In this document: one piece after another, positions 5,501-11,911 of the stretch
Layout: the number at the start of each line of letters is the position of its first letter
Numbering within the stretch: position 1 is the stretch's first letter
DNA from: Salinimicrobium sp049687495
GTDB lineage: Bacteria > Bacteroidota > Bacteroidia > Flavobacteriales > Flavobacteriaceae
Length of the DNA: 11,911 nucleotides
Direction: 5' to 3'
Assembly (NCBI GenBank): GCA_049687495.1
Contig: JBAVJB010000080.1
Span: forward strand, 1 to 11,911
Notes under the pieces: generated by a model
The model's input: the letters and a program-made list of their open reading frames with translations, nothing else
Told to the model about the DNA's origin: nothing
Database searches by the model: none
Program-made: the position numbers and the translations under genes

Positions 5501-5992
5501 ATGGGAAAAGAGAATACATTCAAAACAAAAACCGGATTCTGTCACGTACTTCCTGACGCAATTGTTTTGACGAGAGACGGAATTGTTGGAAATGTGTCCG
5601 GAGCGACCGTCGGGAACCACCTCGCAAAAATCCTGATACTTTACGGAATAATTACTATTGGACTTTTCTACTTTGCTTTTGAAGCCTTTCAAAACCAAAA
5701 GGCCTTACAACCAATTCTATTTGGAATAATAGGTTTATATCTGATCTACGGCATCGTCAATAGCCTGAACAACTCAGCAACTCCAATTATAGAACGACAG
5801 AGAATTAAAGATGTGAGATTCAAAAAAGCGGTCAAAGGATTGACTCGTTCGAGATTTGAAGTAATGTTCGAAGACGAAAGCGGAAAAATAAAAAAGCGAC
5901 TGATCATGCTTCCGGGCTCAATGACTGACGGACAAAAGGAAACAGAAAAAGCGGTTGAAATCTTGAGGCTAGAACAACTATTAAAAGATTAG
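5501..5992 (+). CDS. Conserved two-helix membrane protein of unknown function, 163 residues
   Basis: The open frame reaches back to an ATG at 5393, but that part lies inside the palindromic element and reads as a Lys/Pro-rich string without protein character. The ATG at 5501, just after the CGTTG end, is preferred and gives 163 residues. The N-terminal part is soluble (FKTKTGFCHVLPDAIVLTRD, GIVGNVSGATVG), then come two membrane helices (about 42-62 and 70-90), the stretch NSLNNSATPIIER, and a conserved-looking tail, FKKAVKGLTRSRFEVMFEDE then KKRLIMLPGS. I recognise the pattern from unnamed flavobacterial proteins. From memory some relatives carry a purine-biosynthesis name (SAICAR synthase) in databases, which nothing in this sequence supports. 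Function unknown. It is the last clear member of the cassette-like series. Confidence 0.82.
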   Translation: MGKENTFKTKTGFCHVLPDAIVLTRDGIVGNVSGATVGNHLAKILILYGIITIGLFYFAFEAFQNQKALQPILFGIIGLYLIYGIVNSLNNSATPIIERQRIKDVRFKKAVKGLTRSRFEVMFEDESGKIKKRLIMLPGSMTDGQKETEKAVEILRLEQLLKD

Positions 5993-6005
5993 TCAAAATT
6001 TAAAG

Positions 6006-6156
6006 ATGAAACGAATTCTTTCTTTTTTAATTGTTGGTGTCCTCATTACCGTCGCATATTATATCCTGGGAATATTCCTTGCAGAAGTTCAATGATGCAG
6101 AATCTTCAGCTATTGAGTTGGTGTATATTTTGTTTGATCATATGGTTCAGGACTAA
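6006..6156 (+). pseudogene. Frameshifted small membrane protein remnant
   Basis: The frame from the ATG at 6006 reads MKRILSFLIVGVLITVAYYI then LGIFLAEVQ and stops at TGA (6093-6095) after 29 codons. In the next frame from 6091 the sequence continues smoothly as NDAESSAIELVYILFDHMVQ D before TAA at 6154-6156. A single missing base near 6090 would restore one protein with an N-terminal membrane helix and an acidic loop after it. It begins 13 bases after the preceding gene's stop. A genuine 29-residue membrane peptide is the alternative. Confidence 0.45.
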
Positions 6157-6260
6157 TCAAAGGTGGCTTTTTTCTCCGTCACATTCTTGTATCGGGGCCG
6201 CGTGCCGTTGTAGCCAACCCTGGAATTGAGATCTGGTTACTAAAACCAATCGGTTTAGCC

Positions 6261-6734
6261 TCAGTCAAACAATAAACCAAAAACTCCGCCTATTATAGCT
6301 TCAGAAAAATTAGAAGCTCCATGAGGATTAAAAGAATCCCGCACCCGGTAACTATCGTCTTCATCTAACAACAAAGACCTGTTGCGTAAAAGCGTCTTAT
6401 TTTCTGTAAAGGAATCATTTCCTAAGAACAGAGTAGTAAAAAAATTAGACTTAGGCCTAAACTGAGTGGTGGAACTGCTGTAGGTATATCCCTCACCACT
6501 AGCCGAATATACATCGTACAGATTGGTTGTGCCGTTGTATAAAACCAGGTTTGAGGTTTGTGAAGTCGTATTGAAGTTTTGAAGCAAATTTGGCTGCTCT
6601 TTATTAGAAAAACCGGGATCATAAAGATTAAGGTTCAGCCCCTCCGCAATTTCTAAAGAATCCTTTGTCTGCCCATAAAACGGAACAGTCAGGCAAAGGA
6701 AGAAAGTTAGAACCAGTGATTTCATGGTTTTCAT
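6261..6734 (-). CDS. Secreted protein of unknown function, 157 residues
   Basis: The N-terminus MKTMKSLVLTFFLCLTVPFYGQ is a clear Sec signal peptide, with probable cleavage before Gln22; Met4 is an alternative start and also gives a good signal. The mature part is rich in Ser, Thr, Asn and Phe, lacks further membrane helices until a short hydrophobic C-terminus (AIIGGVFGLLFD), and has no Cys after the signal. SFNPHGASNFSEAIIGG near the end looks like a conserved tail motif of small flavobacterial exported proteins, but I cannot name a family. The signal-less size of about 135 residues suggests a periplasmic or surface protein. It is divergent from the TauE/SafE-type gene, with 74 bases between the two starts; no convincing promoter was found there. 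Confidence 0.72.
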   Translation of the reverse strand: MKTMKSLVLTFFLCLTVPFYGQTKDSLEIAEGLNLNLYDPGFSNKEQPNLLQNFNTTSQTSNLVLYNGTTNLYDVYSASGEGYTYSSSTTQFRPKSNFFTTLFLGNDSFTENKTLLRNRSLLLDEDDSYRVRDSFNPHGASNFSEAIIGGVFGLLFD

Positions 6735-6808
6735 ATTATAGTTTTAATTAAAAAGAGCCGGTTAAAAATACTAATTTTAAGATAAAGGCCATTTATTATA
6801 GATCGTAT

Positions 6809-7585
6809 ATGCTGGAATATATCATCATCTGCCTAATTGCACTCCTGGCATCGGGACTTACCTTCTTTTCGGGCTTCGGGCTGGGAACCATTCTTCTGCC
6901 GGTTTTCGCCCTTTTCTTTCCGGTGGAGCTTTCGGTGGCGCTGGTGGCCATCGTTCATTTCCTGAATAACCTGTTCAAGTTAAGCCTGATTGGGAAAAAA
7001 GCCAGCAAACAGGTACTGCTCAAATTTGGTTCAACGGCTATAATCGCTGCCTTTGCGGGAGCTTACCTGCTCACCCTGCTTTCTGAGACCGGGTCGCTTT
7101 TAACCTATACCCTTTCCGGACGCGAATTTGAGGTCACGCCGCTAAAGCTGGTCATCGCTTTTCTCCTCTTTGTTTTTGCACTTTTGGATTTAGTGCCCAA
7201 ACTGGTGAAGCTGAACTTTGACCGAAGATACCTGCCCCTGGGCGGCGCCTTGAGCGGATTCTTCGGCGGACTTTCGGGGCACCAGGGAGCTTTGAGAACT
7301 GCCTTCCTCATCAGGGCCGGCCTTTCCAAAGAAGCCTTCATAGGAACAGGTATTGCCATTTCAGTTTTGATTGATATTTCAAGGCTCGCGGTTTACTCTA
7401 CAGACATTCTAAAGACCAGGGACCAGATCGATTACAACCTGCTGCTTGCCGCCACGCTTTCTGCCTTTGTGGGCGCCGTTATTGGCAACAAGTTGCTGAG
7501 AAAGATCACTATTGAAAAGCTGCACCTGGCGGTGGGTACTATGCTTCTTGTTTTTTCCCTGCTGCTTGGCCTGGGGATCGTTTAG
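6809..7585 (+). CDS. TauE/SafE-family membrane transporter
   Basis: The 258-residue integral membrane protein has about eight helices in two related halves. The first half starts SGLTFFSGFGLGTILLPVFA and carries VALVAIVHFLNNLFK; the second has GGALSGFFGGLSGHQGALR followed by GTGIAISVLIDISRL. This inverted duplication is the pattern of TauE/SafE permeases, which export sulfite, sulfoacetate or similar organosulfur anions. The substrate cannot be told from this sequence, and no sulfur-metabolism genes are adjacent. The length is usual for the family. The start MLEYIIICLIALL is taken because the helix begins at once and there is no upstream in-frame alternative of note. GC content is clearly higher than in the mosaic region to the left. 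Confidence 0.85.
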   Translation: MLEYIIICLIALLASGLTFFSGFGLGTILLPVFALFFPVELSVALVAIVHFLNNLFKLSLIGKKASKQVLLKFGSTAIIAAFAGAYLLTLLSETGSLLTYTLSGREFEVTPLKLVIAFLLFVFALLDLVPKLVKLNFDRRYLPLGGALSGFFGGLSGHQGALRTAFLIRAGLSKEAFIGTGIAISVLIDISRLAVYSTDILKTRDQIDYNLLLAATLSAFVGAVIGNKLLRKITIEKLHLAVGTMLLVFSLLLGLGIV

Positions 7586-7708
7586 AGCTATTGAAAATCT
7601 TTTATATATGCTGCGGAAGCCGTTGAGCAGCTCTTAATAAATAATTCCTTAACTTCAATGACTTACACATCCATCTGATTTTTAGTAAAAAGGATAAAAA
7701 TTCAAGAT

Positions 7709-8002
7709 ATGGCGGTTGAAAGAGGTCCCAAAAGTCTGCATGAGCATAATAAGTCCCTTCTGTATTCCAACCGGCCAAAATTCAAAGACAATCTGCGGGA
7801 GAACATTTATGTTGACAGGATCCGCACCGATGGCGTCACCTTTGAAAAAATAGAAAAAGAACAGCTGGAAAAAGTCATTGCACAGATTAGAAGAAATGCA
7901 AAGAAGAAGCTGTTAAGAGAGTATAAAATTTTTACTGTATCTATTTTTATCACTGCTTTTATCCTGCTCTTCTTAGAAAATTACCTTGAGCAAGTATTCT
8001 GA
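7709..8002 (+). CDS. Small tail-anchored membrane protein of unknown function, 97 residues
   Basis: Residues 1-72 are soluble, basic and probably helical, including a Lys/Glu-rich segment, FEKIEKEQLEKVIAQIRRNA, that could form a coiled coil. Residues 74-90 (IFTVSIFITAFILLFLE) form one C-terminal membrane helix followed by a seven-residue end. The topology suggests a cytoplasmic domain held at the inner membrane. The N-terminal text (GPKSLHEHNKSLLYSNRPKF) may be a conserved flavobacterial signature but the family is not known to me. It sits alone, 123 bases after the TauE/SafE-type gene and in the same direction. The GC-richer codon use fits the right half of the window. Confidence 0.68.
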   Translation: MAVERGPKSLHEHNKSLLYSNRPKFKDNLRENIYVDRIRTDGVTFEKIEKEQLEKVIAQIRRNAKKKLLREYKIFTVSIFITAFILLFLENYLEQVF

Positions 8003-8006
8003 CCGA

Positions 8007-8040
8007 AGCAGAGCAAGGCCAGCAAGGCGGTCTGCTCCCT
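8007..8040 (+). terminator. Possible weak terminator hairpin after the 97-residue gene
   Basis: AGCAGA (8007-8012) and TCTGCT (8031-8036) are inverted repeats around an 18-base loop that holds a doubled AGCAAGGC. The hairpin is followed by CCCTTTTC. It lies directly after the stop at 8002. The stem is short, so this is tentative. Confidence 0.28.
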
Positions 8041-8183
8041 TTTCAGCTGTTCATCCATTTTTCATGACCTCTCAAAAATGGCATTTTTGACACTCTTTCT
8101 ACGGAAGCTTTTCGCTTTTTCCGGTGCTCTTTAACAAAAAAATGATAGCTTTATTAAACTTCAGCATCATTAAAATCTAAGGA

Positions 8184-9446
8184 ATGGCCGAAGAAAAAAT
8201 GAATTTCCAGGCGACCTGGTCCATGGCCGTTGGCGGCATGGTGGGCGGCGGGATCTTTTCGGTTTTAGGGGTGATCATTGAAACCGCCGGGCAATGGGCC
8301 TGGCTGAGTTTCCTGATTGCCGGGCTCACCGCCCTCATCTCGACCCACAGCTACAGTAAGCTTTCCATCAAGTACAGCGAAGGCGGCGGGGCCTTTATTT
8401 TCCTGCGGAAGATCAACCACGCTGGTTTTGCGGGCAGCCTTTCCTGGATCCTCATCCTGGGCTACATCCTTACCCTCTCGGTTTACGCCTTTACCTTTGG
8501 GCATTACGTCGCCCATGTGCTCAACATGGGCAGCTGGTTGCCGCGCGTACTCGCCCTGGTGATCATCGTCCTGCTCGCGGGGGTGAACCTGCAGGGCGTG
8601 GGTAATTCTTCAAAACTGGAGATCATCACCGTTTACGGAAAAGTCCTGGTGCTCCTGGCCCTGGCTGTCTTCGGCATTTTTCAATGGAATCCTGAAATGT
8701 TCACCCGCGGGGTTCAGCCGAAGCCCTGGGACATGGCGATCATTGGCGCAGGAACCATCTTTATGGCTTATGAAGGTTTTCAGTTATTGTCTTATGATTA
8801 CAACGACCTCAAACGCCCAAACAGGACCTTGCCCAGGGCGACAGGCTGGGCAGTGATCTCTGTTATTATCATTTATATCTCGGTTGCCGTGGGAGTTACC
8901 ATGATCGTGGGGGCAGAAACCCTGGTCAAAAATAAGGAAGTGGCCCTGTCCATAGCCGGACAACAGCTTTGGGGCACGGCCGGCCTGATCATAGTGACCA
9001 TTGCAGCCGCCTTCTCCACTGCTTCGGCCATCAATGCCACCCTCTTCTCCACTTCCCGCCTCATGGAAAACATAGCAGAGAAAAAAGATCTGCCTCATTT
9101 ATTCGTAAAGGAGAACAGGCATCACATTCCCATGTACGCCATTTGGAGCATTGCGGGAGTGGCAATTTTGCTTGCGATAGCAGGCAATTTGTCCAGCCTT
9201 GTCGATGCCGCCAGTATCGTTTTCCTGTTCACCTTTGGCACCGTCAACTGGATCGCTTTTCAGCAAAAAGTGGAGCGACGATGGCTCTGCCTGCTGGGAG
9301 CCGTGTTTTGCGGCTGTGCCATAATTTTTGACATCATCATCAAAGTTCAGGAAAAACCGGTAACGATCATCGGGCTTATCTCCTTCTCCCTCCTCATTTT
9401 TCTCTTCAGGCCTGTATTGCTAAAAAGGATGAATGGAAAAGATTAA
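8184..9446 (+). CDS. APC-superfamily amino acid or amine permease
   Basis: The 420-residue protein has about 12 membrane helices. The first helix carries the substrate-binding signature of the APC superfamily, MAVGGMVGGGIFSVLG (residues 14-29), and SEGGGAFIFLR follows helix 2. FMAYEGFQLLSYDYNDLKRP in the sixth-helix region matches the family's usual EGF and N-D-L/K-P pattern. It would move amino acids or related amines across the inner membrane, coupled to protons or by exchange; the substrate is not readable from sequence. The length is typical of the shorter bacterial members. Met6 (8199) is an alternative start. It stands alone with a strong terminator behind it, so it is probably not part of the efflux operon that follows. 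Confidence 0.9.
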   Translation: MAEEKMNFQATWSMAVGGMVGGGIFSVLGVIIETAGQWAWLSFLIAGLTALISTHSYSKLSIKYSEGGGAFIFLRKINHAGFAGSLSWILILGYILTLSVYAFTFGHYVAHVLNMGSWLPRVLALVIIVLLAGVNLQGVGNSSKLEIITVYGKVLVLLALAVFGIFQWNPEMFTRGVQPKPWDMAIIGAGTIFMAYEGFQLLSYDYNDLKRPNRTLPRATGWAVISVIIIYISVAVGVTMIVGAETLVKNKEVALSIAGQQLWGTAGLIIVTIAAAFSTASAINATLFSTSRLMENIAEKKDLPHLFVKENRHHIPMYAIWSIAGVAILLAIAGNLSSLVDAASIVFLFTFGTVNWIAFQQKVERRWLCLLGAVFCGCAIIFDIIIKVQEKPVTIIGLISFSLLIFLFRPVLLKRMNGKD

Positions 9447-9485
9447 AGATTCGAAATGCAGGGGCTCTAAAAATGTCATTTCTGG

Positions 9486-9529
9486 AGGGTGATTCTTTTC
9501 CCTAAGAAGAATATTCTTACACCCTTTTT
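9486..9529 (+). terminator. Rho-independent terminator of the APC permease gene
   Basis: AGGGTG (9486-9491) pairs with CACCCT (9520-9525), with an inner stem of ATTCTT (9492-9497) and AAGAAT (9507-9512), followed by the T-run TTTTT (9525-9529). It lies 40 bases after the permease stop and separates it from the efflux operon. Confidence 0.65.
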
Positions 9530-9541
9530 CAGATTTCTTCT

Positions 9542-9577
9542 GTAACATTAGTTACAATGCGAGGTAACAAAGGTTAC
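9542..9577. promoter_or_regulatory. Tandem operator: two GTAAC-N4-GTTAC palindromes
   Basis: GTAAC-ATTA-GTTAC (9542-9555) and GTAAC-AAAG-GTTAC (9564-9577) are two perfect 5-bp-arm palindromes with identical arms and spacing. They lie 22 bases centre to centre, about two helical turns, so two dimers could bind the same DNA face. The second copy touches the -33 region of the efflux promoter. This layout fits a TetR-type (less likely MarR-type) repressor of the TolC-adaptor operon; the regulator's gene is not in the window. Confidence 0.7.
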
Positions 9578-9607
9578 TGACCTGAGCGCCCTTACAGGGT
9601 ACTTTTG
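9577..9607 (+). promoter_or_regulatory. Promoter of the efflux operon
   Basis: TACTTTTG (9600-9607) is an exact TAnnTTTG -7 element. The -33 position, 20 bases upstream, reads CTG (9577-9579), one base off TTG, and coincides with the end of the second operator palindrome. Transcription would start near 9614, about 14 bases before the TolC-family start at 9628. Confidence 0.6.
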
Positions 9608-9627
9608 CTTCATCAAAATATAAATAG

Positions 9628-10953
9628 ATGAAGAGAACAAAAAACCTTTTTCTACTGCCTGTCTTGTTTTTTACCTGGTTGCTTCCTGCCCAGGAAAAGG
9701 TAACCATCAGTAAACAAGATGTGCTGGAACGGGTACAGGAGAACAATAGCCGGGTGAAGATATCCCAACAGGATCTTTTGGCCGCCCGGGCACAATACCG
9801 GCAGACCAATGCGGTCTTTTTACCAAACGTGAGCCTTTCACATACCGGGATGACCACCAACAATCCTTTGATGGCCTTTGGTTCAAAGCTTAACCAGGAG
9901 ATCGTTACTCAAAGTGACTTTGATCCTGCACGGCTTAACGATCCCGGACGGATAGACAACTTTGCCACCAAAATAGAAGTAAAACAACCCCTTATCAACC
10001 TGGATGGCTTTTATCAACGTGCTGCGGCAAAGGACAGGATGCAGGCCACAGCGCTGCAAAGCCTGCGCACAGATGATCACATGAAACTGGAGACCGAGAA
10101 GGCCTACATGCAACTGCAACTTGCCCACAAAGCTGTAAAGGTGCTGGAGCAGGCTTTGGAAACCGCAAAGGCCAACCTAAGTCTGGCCGAGAACAACTTT
10201 AAACAGGGTTACCTGCAAAAGGCCGATGTACTTTCGGTTGAAGTGCGTGTGACCGAGGTGAATAACCAGTTGCGTGCTGCACAAAGCAATGTGAAGAATG
10301 CCAGCGATTATCTCATGTTCCTTATGAGCGATCCCATTGATGTGATCCTTATCCCAAAAGATTCGCTGCAGGTGGAGGTAAAACAGGCATTTAATGCCGG
10401 ACTCTCAAAAGACCGTGCAGACATTCAGGCAATGGAACTTGCCGCCGAAGCCAGGAAAAACATGTATAGAGCAGATAAAATGGCCTTTTTGCCAAGACTG
10501 AATGCCTTTGGAAGCTATGAGCTTTATGATGATAAGATCTTGACCGGAGACGCTAACGGCTATATGGCAGGAGTGGCGCTCACCTGGGATCTTTTCGACG
10601 GAAGCAAACGCTTCGGAAAAGTACAACAAACCAAAGCTGAATTTAAAAAAGCAGAACTGCAATATGAACAGCACCTGCAACAGAGTCAGCTGGAGTTGAA
10701 CAAAGCACATAGAGACCTGCAGGATGCCGAAAACAAGCTGGAGCTTACCAGGATGGCCATGGAACAGTCAAAGGAGGCGCTGCGCATAAGGAATAACCGC
10801 TATGAGCAGGGGCTGGAAAAAACTACCGACCTGTTGATGGCCGAGACAAAATTTTCTGAAAAACAGCTGGAATATTATCAAACTGTATATGAATATAACT
10901 ATGCACTGGCCTATTTGGACTTTTTGACTGCCGGTTTTGAAGCAAAAAATTAA
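9628..10953 (+). CDS. TolC-family outer membrane efflux protein
   Basis: The 441-residue protein starts with a Sec signal peptide (MKRTKNLFLLPVLFFTWLLPA, cleavage before Gln22). Two repeated helical halves follow, about residues 26-220 and 245-435, rich in coiled-coil segments such as LETEKAYMQLQLAHKAVKVL and NKAHRDLQDAENKLELTRMA. The C-terminal repeats NNRYEQGLEKTTDLLMAETK and the matching NNFKQGYLQKADVLSVEVRV are the classic paired motifs of outer membrane efflux proteins. A trimer would form the outer-membrane channel and periplasmic tunnel. It heads an operon with a periplasmic adaptor 85 bases downstream (10954-11038 between them, with no terminator). A tandem palindromic operator and a TAnnTTTG promoter precede it, so it is probably inducible. 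No transported substrate can be inferred. Confidence 0.92.
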   Translation: MKRTKNLFLLPVLFFTWLLPAQEKVTISKQDVLERVQENNSRVKISQQDLLAARAQYRQTNAVFLPNVSLSHTGMTTNNPLMAFGSKLNQEIVTQSDFDPARLNDPGRIDNFATKIEVKQPLINLDGFYQRAAAKDRMQATALQSLRTDDHMKLETEKAYMQLQLAHKAVKVLEQALETAKANLSLAENNFKQGYLQKADVLSVEVRVTEVNNQLRAAQSNVKNASDYLMFLMSDPIDVILIPKDSLQVEVKQAFNAGLSKDRADIQAMELAAEARKNMYRADKMAFLPRLNAFGSYELYDDKILTGDANGYMAGVALTWDLFDGSKRFGKVQQTKAEFKKAELQYEQHLQQSQLELNKAHRDLQDAENKLELTRMAMEQSKEALRIRNNRYEQGLEKTTDLLMAETKFSEKQLEYYQTVYEYNYALAYLDFLTAGFEAKN

Positions 10954-11038
10954 CAAATCCCAAGCTCCAAATTCCAGAAATGTAAGCTCAATTAAAGCTA
11001 ACAACGAACAATAGACAAAAACAATGAACACTATCAAC

Positions 11039-11911
11039 ATGAAAAGAACCATATATACACTTACAGTTGCCGCTTTAGGGCTGTTTGCGACGGCCTGCGG
11101 CAGTGACGAGAAGAAAGAGGCCGCCAATGATATGCCGGCAGTGCCTGTGCAGGTGGAGACACCTGCTGGTGCCGGCGAGCGTTTTCTTACCGCCAGCGGT
11201 AAGATAGAAGCGGCCAACAGCGCCAACCTCAGCACACGAATGATGGGTTATGTCGATGACATTCACGTAAAGGTGGGAGACAAGGTCAACAAAGGCCAGC
11301 TTTTGATCTCCATCAACAACACCGACCTGCAGGCGAAGAATGCCCAGGTGAATGCCGGGATCACCGAAGCTGAAGCCGCTTTCCAAAATGCGAAAAAAGA
11401 CAACGAGCGTTTCAAGACACTTTACGAGCAGGAATCTGCTTCTCAAAAGGAAATGGATGACCAGACCGCCCGGTACGAAATGGCTAAAGCCAGGCTTGAG
11501 GCTGCAAAGCAAATGAAGAACGAAGTTGCTTCCCAGTTCGCGTATGTGAACATTAGAGCGCCTTTCAGCGGAGTCATTACCAATAAATTTGCCGAAGAAG
11601 GCACCATGGCCAATCCCGGGCAGCCGCTTTTGGCTATGGAGTCTCCGGGGAATTACGAGGTTACCGCCCGTGTGCCCGAGTCTGACATCTCCCGTATCAA
11701 AACCGGAACAGACGTGGAGGTAATCATTAAGTCTATCGGCAAGACAGTGCCGGGAACAGTGACCGAAGTAAGTACTTCGGCAAGAAATACCGGCGGTCAA
11801 TACCTGGTTAAGGTAAACCTGGAAGAGACCGATGCCGATGTGCTTTCGGGAATGTATGCCAGCGTGCGTTTTCCAATTGAGAAGCAGGAGAATGCCTCAC
11901 AGGCAGTAATG
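11039..11911 (+). CDS. RND-type efflux periplasmic adaptor (HlyD/MFP family), 3' end outside window
   Basis: The frame is open to the window's end, giving 291 residues. The start at 11039 gives a compact lipoprotein signal (MKRTIYTLTVAALGLFATAC, lipidation at Cys20); an in-frame ATG at 11024 would add five residues. After a linker come a first lipoyl half (residues 50-95: SGKIEAANSANLSTRMMGYV, then VKVGDKVNKGQLLISI), an alpha-helical hairpin (96-165), the second lipoyl half (ASQFAYVNIRAPFSGVITNK, EEGTMANPGQPLLAM) and the beta-barrel domain (YEVTARVPESDISRIKTGTD, then LSGMYASVRFPI). This is the domain order of adaptors that join TolC-type channels to RND pumps. It follows the TolC gene in the same operon; an RND permease gene is expected next but is not visible. 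Confidence 0.92.
   Translation, partial: MKRTIYTLTVAALGLFATACGSDEKKEAANDMPAVPVQVETPAGAGERFLTASGKIEAANSANLSTRMMGYVDDIHVKVGDKVNKGQLLISINNTDLQAKNAQVNAGITEAEAAFQNAKKDNERFKTLYEQESASQKEMDDQTARYEMAKARLEAAKQMKNEVASQFAYVNIRAPFSGVITNKFAEEGTMANPGQPLLAMESPGNYEVTARVPESDISRIKTGTDVEVIIKSIGKTVPGTVTEVSTSARNTGGQYLVKVNLEETDADVLSGMYASVRFPIEKQENASQAVM

Noticed and set aside
5209..5698. Minus-strand frames of 104 and 115 codons
   Set aside because: They run antisense to the DUF6090 end, the palindromic element and the 163-residue gene, with Cys/Phe-rich sequence and no recognisable start context.
6180..6220. Another CGTTG element end (GTGCCGTTGTAGCC)
   Set aside because: No complementary left end was found within a reasonable distance and no gene starts downstream on the plus strand.
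7610..7640. Hairpin GCTGC / GCAGC after the TauE/SafE-type gene as a terminator
   Set aside because: The stem is only five pairs and there is no real T-run after it (TCTTAATAAAT).
8265..9331. Several frames of 66-120 codons on both strands within the permease gene
   Set aside because: They are shadows of the APC permease, which shows full-length family motifs in its own frame.
10768..11235. Minus-strand frame of 155 codons with hydrophobic stretches
   Set aside because: It overlaps the end of the TolC gene and the start of the adaptor in antisense; its hydrophobicity is a by-product of complementary codons.
11075..11800. Long open frame on the minus strand (241 codons)
   Set aside because: It lies fully antisense to the clear adaptor gene, is rich in Cys, His, Arg and Gly in the manner of shadow frames, and has no family resemblance.

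Overview
The window reads as chromosomal DNA of a Flavobacteriaceae-like Bacteroidota, possibly marine. This rests on a DUF6090-family membrane protein, Bacteroidota-type promoters (TTG, 19-21 bases, TAnnTTTG), lipoproteins with short hydrophobic leaders, and little use of Shine-Dalgarno sequences. No rRNA, tRNA, CRISPR array, transposase or integrase was seen.

The left half (1 to about 6200) is visibly AT-rich and mosaic. Short unrelated genes are separated by imperfect palindromes that end in CGTTG or CGTTA (right ends near 50, 712, 2830, 4529 and 5487). Their left ends carry a complementary (G)nnAACA motif followed by a conserved TATA-GC-ATGG type inner arm. The layout resembles a gene-cassette array with attC-like sites, but the end motifs are not the classical integron core. 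In order it holds a 41-residue membrane peptide; a 77-residue membrane protein followed by a broken coding remnant; a toxin-antitoxin pair on the minus strand (MqsR-like toxin, then an MqsA-like/HTH/Panacea antitoxin) with its own promoter and operator; an intradiol-dioxygenase-like lipoprotein overlapping a YceI-like lipoprotein gene; a degenerate stretch; a DUF6090 protein; a 163-residue conserved membrane protein; and a frameshifted small membrane-protein remnant.

The right half (about 6200 to 11911) is richer in GC and looks like ordinary chromosome. It carries a secreted protein of unknown function on the minus strand, a TauE/SafE-type permease, a small tail-anchored protein, an APC-superfamily amino acid or amine transporter with a good terminator, and the start of a tripartite efflux operon. 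The operon holds a TolC-family outer membrane protein and an RND/HlyD-type periplasmic adaptor that runs off the window; the inner-membrane pump is expected just beyond. Two tandem GTAAC-N4-GTTAC palindromes, 22 bases centre to centre, sit just upstream of a TAnnTTTG promoter. This suggests repression by a dimeric regulator, probably TetR-type, whose gene is not in the window.

The best candidate for something poorly described is the cassette-like organisation of the left half. The fused Panacea antitoxin with a decayed zinc finger and the tandem operator of the efflux operon are the next most interesting points.
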